From positions 1 to 64,000 of the forward strand of contig JADDOH010004215.1 of the NCBI GenBank assembly GCA_016648135.1: a stretch of 64,000 nucleotides of DNA, given 5' to 3'. Numbering within the stretch: the first letter of the stretch is position 1; each line of letters begins with the position of its first letter. A model generated the notes under the pieces. The model was not told the DNA's origin. It did not search any database and saw nothing but the letters and a program-made list of their open reading frames with translations. This document shows, one piece after another, positions 42,201-50,800 of this stretch. The DNA comes from Agrypnia vestita (lineage: Eukaryota > Arthropoda > Insecta > Trichoptera > Phryganeidae). Made by a program: the position numbers and the translations under genes.

Positions 42201-43038
42201 TTATGTGGGTTATAAAATCAAACTTACAACACAACTTTTGGCCAAAGAAGCTATATCTATTTTGCAACAAAACTCTACAACATCCTTCCCCCAACCTTCC
42301 AAAATATTGAAAGGATTGAAGAGTTCAAAAAAAAGATAAAAGCATGGCTAAAACAAGTCGTTGCAGATAAATTAGAAGGAGTATTGAAAACTTCGCAGTA
42401 ATTTAAAAATAGAAAGTAAATAAGTGTAAACCAGTCCGCCTCAGCACAGGAACCCCTAGTGAGGAGGACTAAGAACAATAATATCAAAAATTTCATTATA
42501 TATACATACTATTATATTAAACATGTACAAATCGTATCTAAATAGTACCTAATAAAAAAATGCACTTATATCCAAAAAAATTAATAAAGTCATTGAGGAT
42601 TTATGTACTGAATTCGATATTTTATAAGAATCATAGTTAATAAATTTATAGGAAACATGATTTTGGAAGGGATAGATACATGAATACTGGAATTCAGTAC
42701 ATTTTAAGTTAGTTATCCTCAGTGAACATTTTTGACTCATAATCAAGGCAGGAATCTACCTGTACAGTATTGTGGACTAGCTCTGTTACACCCTGATGAA
42801 ATACGAGTATGCTCGTCTTACTCAGAGGATCCAGTCCAAGTTCTGTCTGCAATCGCTGGGAATCAATGTTGAGGAAAGCCTTAAATAAAACTCCGTGTGA
42901 AACGAAACTCATCCAGGAATTTTGTTCAATTCAATGATTATTTTTTAAATATTTTCAGACGAAACCTGCTTCTGTGAGAGGTCGTACAAATTTGCCAGAT
43001 GCACCATGGAGAACATCATCGAAAGACTAGACCAGTAG
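36062..43038 (+). CDS. Odorant-binding protein (classic six-cysteine fold, long C1-C2 spacer)
   Basis: Secreted small-ligand carrier of the insect OBP/PBP family, expected in sensillum lymph or other extracellular fluids. Exons 36062-36242, 37292-37464, 40437-40590 and 42959-43038 join in frame (phases 1, 0, 1) to 195 aa. Residues 1 to about 24 form a signal peptide (MGAILNAVLFLTLFIAMSGF). Cysteines: C1 52, C2 119 and C3 123 (CYIRC), C4 165, C5 175, C6 184 (CERSYKFARC, x8). C3-C4 (41) and C4-C5 (9) spacings are standard. Odd points: 66 residues between C1 and C2 instead of roughly 25-35, and an extra Cys 173. Drosophila Obp59a-type proteins are also long, a possible but unproven relation. Introns hold MITE, LINE, PLE and fold-back insertions; none breaks an exon. 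Confidence 0.9.
36278..36310. repeat. Small palindrome shared with 53.4 kb
   Basis: 'agcaatatcctttatatacc' then 'taaaggatattgct'. One arm with its flank 'ttaaa..ccccaatcaaaata' recurs at 53398-53430, so it is part of an interspersed repeat. Confidence 0.45.
36345..36690. mobile_element. MITE in OBP intron 1
   Basis: Inverted ends: 'taattggacgcctaggccgt' + 'tcattaaacgccggcatcca' versus 'ttggatgccggggtttaatg' + 'aacggcctaggcgtccaatta'. About 330 bp, no coding capacity, with an internal CCTAACCTAACC run. Confidence 0.7.
36770..36990 (-). pseudogene. Possible DDE-transposon N-terminal relic
   Basis: A minus-strand ATG frame at 36982 reads MSKTVRDGARTIANEVLKFC, EAEKANNGPILPFDRLTN and stops, then continues with similar composition. 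This resembles the start of helix-turn-helix proteins of some arthropod DDE transposons. Weak, by impression only. Confidence 0.25.
37292..37464 (+). CDS. OBP exon 2
   Basis: GCTTTCAG acceptor and AAG|GTGAGT donor. Encodes the cysteine-free spacer, DLLEELTNVTGID to NESGSFPDETDKTPK, ending exactly before C2. This exon alone accounts for the unusual C1-C2 length. Confidence 0.88.
37550..38484 (-). mobile_element. RTE-like LINE, 5'-truncated
   Basis: The minus-strand frame 38484-37921 (187 aa) covers the RT catalytic motif and thumb: LLCADDSVLLANSEQDLQSL, VKKSKVMVF, LVPTLMYGSEAW, MRSLRRIFGRDI. Beyond a stop, the C-terminal WFGHVKRMNEER and ARKRGRPWKTW part continues to the 3' end at about 37550 (GGTAAGTTAGCTAG). 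The catalytic tyrosine of YADD is Cys here (CADD). Assigned to RTE or a related group by general resemblance. It lies in OBP intron 2 and is joined 5' to 5' with a Jockey-like fragment. Confidence 0.75.
38482..39385 (+). mobile_element. Jockey-like LINE, 5'-truncated, copy 2
   Basis: Begins at ATAAACTGGGTGACG, about 215 bp further into the element than copy 1, and continues nearly identically through the stop (39158-39160), 3' UTR, AATAAA and an A-run. A 2-bp deletion near 38877 (gatcattg for gatctcattg) splits the frame into 38539-38913 and 38828-39160. Inactive. Inserted in OBP intron 2, same strand as the gene. Confidence 0.85.
39575..39650 (-). mobile_element. Penelope-like terminus with hammerhead-like core
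   Basis: On the minus strand CTGAAGA, TGATGC-TTTA-GCATG helix, GAAAACATTC (core 39611-39638), followed by TAGTGAAAGTAAACAAAG as in other PLE ends. Confidence 0.45.
39690..39955. mobile_element. MITE family A, copy in OBP intron 2
   Basis: 'gatatctcattagtgacatc', 'tcatgggtggaaattgtgaa', 'tgttacattgtgtaatgtga', 'cgtacgataggtcgtaagtc', 'cttccatacctactttccca', 'gtctctgtgagacatctatt': full order of the family body. Confidence 0.75.
40437..40590 (+). CDS. OBP exon 3
   Basis: CTTTTTTTAG acceptor; starts TGT TAC ATC CGA TGC (CYIRC = C2-x3-C3), then NIGVIDDEGKFNL and ends DRCTEGR with donor G|GTAAGT. A second AG 19 bp in (CTTCAG) would delete C2 and C3 and shift the frame. Confidence 0.88.
40648..40955. 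mobile_element. TIR repeat family C, copy 2 (OBP intron 3)
   Basis: Starts TACTCCCTTTCTTTCAACCC 58 bp after the exon 3 donor and ends GAGAAAGAGAGTATA. The body ('cccgtgatccaatcgagctg', 'aaactttgcaggcagactcg') matches copy 1. Confidence 0.65.
41055..41110 (+). repeat. Family B end fragment
   Basis: 'atatgtggggtataaaagca' + 'aaggcaggaatatcc', the same end as 13030 and 48838. Confidence 0.5.
41311..41858. mobile_element. 548-bp fold-back element (OBP intron 3)
   Basis: Arms of about 260 bp, near-perfect, from CATATACAGGGTTATTTGTA on the left to its mirror TACAAATAACTCTGTATATG on the right; centre near 41585 at TTCCAATTGGAA. Parts ('gattatgagtcgaaaatgtt', 'aggagatatgcgac') recur diverged at 47.4-47.6 kb. 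Non-coding; the 73-aa frame inside is incidental. Confidence 0.8.
42262..42480 (+). mobile_element. LINE 3' fragment (RT C-terminus)
   Basis: Plus-strand reading LYNILPPTFQNIERIEEFKK then KIKAWLKQ to a TAA near 42400. This is the 'F-K-x-K-L-K-x-W-L' type end common to non-LTR ORF2 proteins. A short 3' region with 'ccagtccgcctcagcacagg' follows. Decayed. Confidence 0.45.
42575..42785. mobile_element. Fold-back MITE family B, copy
   Basis: 'aaagtcattgaggatttatg' / 'tactgaattcgatattttat' on the left, and 'ggaattcagtacattttaag' / 'ttagttatcctcagtga' on the right, then the 'gtactgtattgtggactagc'-like end shared with 47.6 and 48.78 kb. Lies 170 bp upstream of OBP exon 4. Confidence 0.6.
42959..43038 (+). 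CDS. OBP exon 4 (terminal)
   Basis: ATTTTCAG acceptor; encodes DETCFCERSYKFARC then a helical tail ENIIERLDQ and TAG (43036-43038). ATTAAA at 43098-43103 is a possible polyadenylation signal. Confidence 0.88.
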
Positions 43039-43284
43039 CGTTTTGATGAATTGTATAGGTTGCAAGGTAAAAACTGGTACAAAAACTTAACAAGTTCATT
43101 AAATTAGAATTGAGAAATCTAAGAAATCTCGGTTTTCATATCATGGATTCAATACCAGAATTAGATAACTATAATTTTAGCAGTTTTGATTTATTTACAC
43201 AAAAAAAATCCTTAAAAGTAAGCTGTTTGATGCTAAAATTAAATAATTTATACATACTGTTATAGGCAATGTTTTCAGTATGAT

Positions 43285-43705
43285 CAAAGAACACAATTAC
43301 TGAATTTTGTTCACAGAGGGATAATCATCAATTAAGATATATTTTAGATTACTCACAGATACGAAGCTATTTATATGGGAAAGTGTGTATGAAAGTCTTT
43401 ATTAGGCATTTACAGGGCTTACAATATGTCTTAAGACTGGCTTGAGTGATCACTTTACATGTATGAAAAATGTTGACATCGAGCTTTACACACAGAAGAA
43501 GCAGACGGAGTGAGGTTAAAATATGATGATGAAGCAAGATACACCCAGTCATCAGAAACGCAAAATGCTGACGCGTCCGTTTCCAAGCCGGCAAAATAGG
43601 CAGACAAAGGAATCTAAATATGCTGACGGGCTATTTCTCACATAGTTTTCACGCTCGCCATCCCACACATCTATATTTTATCTTAATTAATGATTAATTA
43701 ATCAT
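43285..43705. mobile_element. MITE family A, long copy downstream of OBP
   Basis: Left end 'acacaattactgaattttgt' + 'tcacagagggataatcatc'; right end 'atctatattttatcttaatt' + 'aatgattaat'. The interior is partly unlike other copies and may include an insertion. Confidence 0.5.
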
Positions 43706-44441
43706 TTACAAAAATAGACAACCCGAAACATGAATGATGATTAATTGCAATAACTAAATATCTGGTGATATCTATTTTTTTCGTTGAATTTTAATTCATT
43801 TATCTCAGGGGTTCATTAAATTGTTAGTAGTAAGTTTTATTTTAAGAAAAGGTGCACTAAGAATTCATTAAGAAGGAGAAAAATGTCTATAAAAGGCATG
43901 AAAATTTTACAATTATCTCAAAACAACATTTTTCAGTTATCTAGTTCTAGTATTGAGCCCACGACATGTAAGCGACGCGCGCACTGAACGGCATTCGAGA
44001 TATAACTGCCAAATGATTCGTTCTAATTACAGACACACTGGGCAACCCATTAATTACAATGGGTGTCTATTTTGCGCTGATAGCTATACACGCGGACTAA
44101 CGAGACAGAAAGTCGAATTTGCGTTATCAACATGGCAGTTCCGGGCGCCAATATCTGCTCTCACATTAGATTTTTTCAATGTGTTATTCATGCCAGCTTT
44201 TATCTTGTTACCTATATGTGTGATTGATAATGGAAAAAATCTTAATTAGTATTATTAGCTAACCAAATAATTTAGTTTTAATATTTTCACAAATAAAAAT
44301 GTCAAATTCAATGCTTAGAAATGGGTCTTGATTGGAATAAAACAAGATTTTATTATGTGTAAGTAAATTTTTTTATTTACAATGTAAGATATTTTTGCCA
44401 AGTCAACTGATGTGCTATGCGTTCGAGAGGCATAGACAAGT
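43706..44441. other. Unassigned sequence
   Basis: A 98-codon frame at 43953-44249 is unrecognised and unsupported. AT-rich otherwise. Confidence 0.35.
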
Positions 44442-44635
44442 AACGGTATTTTAACAGGTTACAAAATAACCGTTATTTGAGATTTGTGTCTGATGGCATC
44501 GATGATTGGTGACTGATTTTACGCAATTTGACGGGCAACCATTGCTACAAGACAGTAACTAAATCTCGGTTAGCAATCATAGATAGAAATCTCAAATAAA
44601 AGTAACATGTGTAACCGTTAAAATAATAGTTTAAG
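44442..44635. mobile_element. MITE with 'ttttaac(a)ggttac' inverted ends
   Basis: 'ggtattttaacaggttacaa' + 'aataaccgttatttgagatt' opposes 'aaatctcaaataaaagtaac' + 'atgtgtaaccgttaaaata'. About 190 bp, single copy seen. Confidence 0.55.
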
Positions 44636-47339
44636 ACTTTTCGCCGTTCTTGATTTAGTTCTAAATGTTGTTATACATTTATGGTTTAATAATTTTTTTT
44701 AAAATACTAATATTTTCAGACAACAACACTCTACAAAATAGTGGATTCTGCCCCTTAAATATTCTCTCAATCAAATCAATAAAATCTCCAAACTTTTTTC
44801 ACACTTTATTCTTTAACACCAAACTAGTCTATTTTTCTAATCTACCTAGAAAGATCAATCCCTATAACGAGATATAATCCAGAAACGGGAACCTAGATGT
44901 ATTCTTCATGACATAGGCTCAGCGGAATATTGACAAACTTATTGGCGATGACTCGAGCGTGTCATGCACGTTTACCACACACAAAACTCTCAGCATTCGG
45001 TATTGCGCCGACTTGTCGTGCGATACACGGCGTTGTCATTGAAATCCGCACACTTTACCCTTGCAAGATGATATTGTGCCTCGTATAGTATGTTAAACTA
45101 CAACACATTTCTTAATTATATATGTTGATTCGTAATTTTGCGACATTCCTAATTTTGTTATGAACATTATCCATAATTTCTTTGTCACAAAAAATATATT
45201 GTGTTATTTTGTCTTCTAGTATTATCTTTCAGGTCGATAACGACATTTAAAAAAAAATAATCTAATAATGACGAACTAGAATACGTGGTAAGGGTGCGTC
45301 GTAAAACCACGTGACCTGATCAAGGAGGGGTTAGGTAGAAAGCTACGCTGGACTACGTGTGGGGTGTGGGGGGGGCAGGGTTGAGCTACGTAATTCTTTA
45401 ATGTATTTTATTTGGCACAATCAAAAAGGTATGGAATATGCGATTGACAAATCTGCGCAGTACGGTTTGCACAGTCTATAATTTTAAAATAGTTTTGGTA
45501 AGAGATAACAGCACAAAATGTCTTCTGGAATTAATAGGAAAAAAATCTTTCCCACTCGGGGGAGAGGGAGGGGGTCAAAAGCGTTCAAAATGGAACCATG
45601 CGGCTAAAGGACGATCCCTAACGTGGATGTTGTTATCTCATCCTTATAGTTCTTTTTGTCCTGTCAAAATGACCACTATTTTCTGCAAAACCACATCTTT
45701 GAAGTCCTCCAAGAAGTTGTTATTATTACATCTTATGGAATGTTTCCTGCAGAACGATAATTTTTAAGTAATCGGCAATCGGTCTTTAAATTATTTCGTG
45801 GGTTGGGAAATATTGCTTAATTGATTTAAATAAAATATATATTTGTCATGTAAAAATATTTAATATTTTATAAATTACATTATTACAGTACCTATCTACT
45901 TTTAAATACTAAAATACAAGCTTTGGTTTTACTCATTCAAACACACTAAAATAAATAAATATATTTTATTTAAAATTACCATATTGTTTTCAACGTAATT
46001 TGCTCATTACAAATAATTATTGTAAAACGGAATTACAAAATTTTATCTTTTAATTTACATTTTATTGTTGACCATAAAATTGACGAAATTTAAGAAAATA
46101 ATTGAAAAATTTTAATTGATTTTATAATACAATGATGAATGAATTTAAATCAATTTAAAATAATTAATAAGTTCACATTTACAATGTTTACAAATGATCA
46201 ACATTTTATCAACATTATGTCAAAAATTATTAATAAAATTAATTAATAATATGCATATCCTGTACTAAAATTAGCTGCTAATAAAAGTTCACACAAAGAT
46301 TCAAATCTATAACACTATTTATTGTTAGTAATTATAATTATTAATAGCAATTTTAAAACATCACTGAAAATATAATACTCATTTTACAATCATAAAACTG
46401 TCATGGATACCTTCTCAGGGCTCCCTTAAAAGCCGGGAGCATTTCATTGAAAATAAATAAGTTGTTTACGATCAATAAAAATTTACAAGACATTTAAAAC
46501 TGTCATAAAATCGCTTTCGGGATATCTTGTTTCAAAGGCAGTTCAGTATTTTACAACTTGGACTAATCTATACAATACTGCATTGTATTATGAATTTAAT
46601 ACGCAAAAAAACAAGAAATACTCACTGAAAAACAACGGCCCAAAAGCAGCATCAATGACAAATGAAAATATTGAAGAAGATGGTAACTCTATACGTAAAA
46701 TAACTTAAATAAATAAAACTCTTTGTTGTTAGCTCCGGGAGATAAATTTGGTCCTCGTGTTGGGTTTATTTTCGAAAATCACAATTTGCTGCCCTGCCAT
46801 ACGGAATCTACCCAACCTTCCTTGGGCAATCTGGATAAAACAAATGTCAGTTGTAAATCGGCGCCATTCTCACTGTTTATGGTAACAATCTATGGTGCGT
46901 CCGCTCTATTGTCTATGGTGCGCTGTCAGAAAGCTTAGCCAAAAAGTGATGCAAGGCCGTTGAGGACCGAACCCACAGAGCTGAAAAAGCTGGGAAGGAA
47001 AAATTTTGACGTTTTTAATGATGAACCAAAGATTTTTGAACACTGCATATTTATTTAAACACGTAATACGATCAAATTAAACATTTATTAAATAGTGAGA
47101 TAATTAGATTAGAGGCAAATCAAACAATGTTAATGTTTTTACGATAAAAGAATTTAAACAAACAACATGCGAATGTATTTTACAAAATTAAGAACATTTT
47201 AATATAAAATAAATGTTAGTAGGTATGTACAAGAAGTACAAATACGAATGAAAAAGTAAAGATAAGTTAATTTTACAGATTAATTAATAACGATACTGAA
47301 GTGTTAGATATGAATTTAAAAAGAGTAGGTATAACTGAG
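44636..47339. other. Gene-poor AT-rich interval between OBP and astacin
   Basis: Contains a G-rich patch (45290-45400; 45545-45620) and long AT-rich stretches at 45.8-46.5 kb. No exon, RNA or element could be supported. Confidence 0.4.
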
Positions 47340-47640
47340 CTCGTCCACAATGCTTTATAGATTCTTCCTATATTATTAATCAAAAATGTTCAAGCAACAA
47401 TACCCTAATTTCAATCATTATGGAGACTTCAAAATTTGCAGATTTTTTTCAATATTTTTGTCTTATCATTAGACATAACATATATCGAATATAAAAAAAC
47501 AGAAATATTAAAAAAAAAATGCTCTCTTTAAAATCTATCTCCATAACTTGCGGACATTATTGCTCGAATATTTTCGAATCATAATTTAGTCAGGAATCTA
47601 CGTGTAAAGTACCTATTGTGAACTAGCTCTGTTTAAACCT
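47340..47640. repeat. Fragment of family B / fold-back group
   Basis: 'gagctcgtccacaatgcttt' and 'tcaggaatctacgtgtaaag' + 'tacctattgtgaactagctctgtt' flank a segment ('aatgttcaagcaacaatacc', 'ttgcagatttttttcaatat') resembling the 41.3-41.86 kb fold-back. Confidence 0.45.
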
Positions 47641-47779
47641 GTAAATAATGTTATTAATAGTTTTAATTAACGTAGTTATATGCAGTGTTAAATCTATGGT
47701 TAAACATATAAAACATGTCTGCCAAAAGTGATGTAAAGCATTTGTGAAAACTACAAGCAATGTGAAAGTACTTTTTTAC

Positions 47780-47869
47780 TTACTCCTTTTTGCATTTGTA
47801 CATGTTGTTCAGCTTGTTGACATCACTGCGACTGAGTCCTTCCCTCTGCCCAATGTTAGCTCCTGATTG
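47780..47869 (-). CDS. Astacin exon 6 (terminal)
   Basis: TTTACAG acceptor, phase 0; encodes QSGANIGQREGLSRSDVNKL then NNMYKCKKE and TAA. Ending just after MYKC is usual for minimal astacins. Caution: the stop overlaps a perfect GTAAGT donor (GGA|GTAAGT), so an additional downstream exon is possible. ATTAAA at 47662-47667 is a possible polyadenylation signal. Confidence 0.85.
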   Translation of the reverse strand, partial: QSGANIGQREGLSRSDVNKLNNMYKCKKE

Positions 47870-50800
47870 CTGTAAATTACAAACATAATTGTAAGTGTAA
47901 CAGAAAACCAATGCCCCATCAAATCAAACTGTCCTATCGTATGATGTCTTTCTAAATCTACGAAGGAGTTCTTTATTTTCGACTCGAGACAATCTCTGAG
48001 ATGTGGATTTTGCTTCGATGAAGTTCTTTGGAGATAACTATTAGCTTTCATAGTCTGAGATATTCCGACGTATTCGGAAAATTTGGCGATTGTTAACGCA
48101 ACACTCAAAAATAGAAAAACGTCAAGACATCTGTCAAATATGAATACTTCTATCATTGTGACAAAATGTTGGCTTTAATTTAATGTTTGAACACTGGATG
48201 ACGACATTAGTAGATATCGTCGACATAGTAGATGACAAACGTATGTTTACCAAATTCTCAAATAGATTAACACTTACTTTATAGAATCTTCATCAAAAAC
48301 TTATTGGAATGACTGGTTTGCGTGACGATAGAAATCTTTTCATGTCGTTTCAACATCAAATAAACCAATAAGATCAACCCAGACATCTTGGACTGTCTTG
48401 GAGGTCCGAAATTATCGAGCATCGACGTAAATGTATAGCTAAATAAACATTGATGTAGGTATCTATTTTGATTTATAATGATTTATATGCCGTTGCTTAC
48501 AACTGTTGGGTGTTGAAAAGTGACATTACACCATAGTGTATGTAGACATGGCAAATATTGTTAAGTCCCTTATACCTACTCTACATTACCCTTCTCCACA
48601 TGTCACATTAATTAAAGCATATAGATCCACAAATACTTAAGGATAGTACAATTTTTTATAGAAAATACAAGAAATACTGGAAAAATGCATAACTTCATGT
48701 GGCTCAGGTATTTTCGTTGTCATTAGGACATTGTTGCATGAAAAAATTTTTAAATCAAAATTCAGGTAAGAATCTACTTGTAAAATATTGCTGGCTAGCT
48801 TTGTTACACATGTAAAACACGTATAAGGTATGTGGCGTATAAAAAGCAAAGGCAGCAATGTCCAAAAAATAAAAAAAATGTTTTGAATGCAGTCATCAAG
48901 GATTGCTAATTTGAAATGTGCTGAATTCTAGATTTTATATATCTATCCCTTCTAAAACACGTTTCCTATAAATTTATAGATCATGTTTCCAGTAAAATCT
49001 CGAATTCAGAACATTATAAATTAGTAATCTTTTGCTTTTTTACCCCACATATGTAGTTATTTAGAATATCCGAGGTTAGCGAAAATATCCTTAATATGGT
49101 CAGATTTTTTTACTTTCTCGTCCTAGGGTGGCATTGCCATCGATGGTTAAGGTTAGATTAGGATAGAGAGAAAAAGAAAATGAACACCATACATTTTTTC
49201 TTACCTTTGCAACAATAGTGGGGTTATTATTGGTGGAAAATGCGTAAGCTCCGTAGTGCATGACGCTGTCGTAATCGTATGGAACTCCAAAATCATCGGT
49301 GGTTCTGCCATTCGCTTTCTTGAAGTTATACTCTTCACCTGAATGTTAAACCAATACTCACAATGTAAAAAATAAAAGGAACTATATTTTATTTGTAATT
49401 CTTAAATTTTACATGCTCTTATTTAACTCACTTTGAGTGACTCAAACATCACATCACTCAAGTGATGGTATTCGAGAAGGAGGAAAATAAGACAACCTAT
49501 GAAATACTAGTAGGCAATGAACGTTTGGAACAAGTAGATGAGTCTGTGAACTTGGGAAGTATGTTCGATAGAAGAGGGAAGGTTGAGAAAGATTTCGAGA
49601 GGAGAGTGACTGCGGGAATAGGGTGAATGGTGCTTTGAATGCAATAATTTTTAATAGAAATATGTCTACCGAGGCAAGACTAGCGGTACGTATTGGAATT
49701 CTGGTACCAACACTGATGTATGGAAGTAAAGCCTGGAGCTAGCAGAAGAGGAACGAAAGTAGACTGAATGAAATCCCTTAGCCGTATGTATGGCAAATCC
49801 ATTTATGATAATATTAGGAATTAATGTAAAATTGATCTTAGCATAATTAATAGAATTAAAAAAGGATGGCTCAGGTGGTTTGGGCATGTTGAGCGAATGA
49901 ATGGGGAAAGAATGATAAAAAAGACAAATAATGCAAGTTTTAACGGCGCCAGAAAGAGAGAGCGGCCGTGGAAGACGTGGCATGACCAGATTAACCAGAT
50001 ACTTGAAGAACGTAAAGTGGATGACTATACATTATTAAATCATTTTCGATACGATTTTGTCATTATTTCGATTTAAGTTAATAATCACGTCACTCACACT
50101 AAATTGATAATCACTTCACTCATAAGCAAGAGCCGCAGAAACAGCTGAAGAGTATCAAGATTCGAATAGACGAGCATCGTGCGCGACAGGTTTATAACCT
50201 CAATACTGAACGCGTGGAAATTTTGTTAAAACTTGTTTGTTAATTGTTTTGTTTTAAATCATGCGTGATTTACATTGTCTCATGATTGCAATTATGCAAT
50301 GAAGATTCGAGAAACGGAAACTGCAACAAGTATGTGTAAAATAAACTTGGAAAAGTAAGTTAATAAAATTATATATTTTCTTATAAGTATTTTTTACTGT
50401 TTATACACGTTTAATATGATTCAAATGTTTACTATTTACTATTTACATACATTACAGAGAGACAATAGTGAAATCTGAGCATATTCAGCTTCAAAAAGAG
50501 TATCGAAAGAGAAAAAAATATCGAAAAACAAACTTCAAAGTGCGAAAAAAAATACGAAAATATACAAATATAAACAATCTTGATCTCCATATCGAATTAT
50601 ATTCGGAATTGAAGAAAAGGCGTAAGGAACTTCGTTCCTGACAGAGGTCCTCCGACCGCACACGTCATTTTTCAATACTGAAAGTTATTTAAATGCGTAA
50701 TGAACCGTGACACACAGCTCCGGCAGATTGGAATTGCACTGCATAAAGTGATTTGTGTCTTGGATATTTTTTATTTTCGTTTTTTTGCACATCTGCCATT

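Noticed and set aside
45438..45767. 109-codon plus frame in the G-rich patch
   Set aside because: Composition shifts within the frame and it includes a poly-Gly run from the G-rich repeat; not protein-like overall.
47809..48156. 115-codon minus-strand frame as a separate gene
   Set aside because: It overlaps astacin exon 6 in another frame and runs into intron; no protein family and no promoter.
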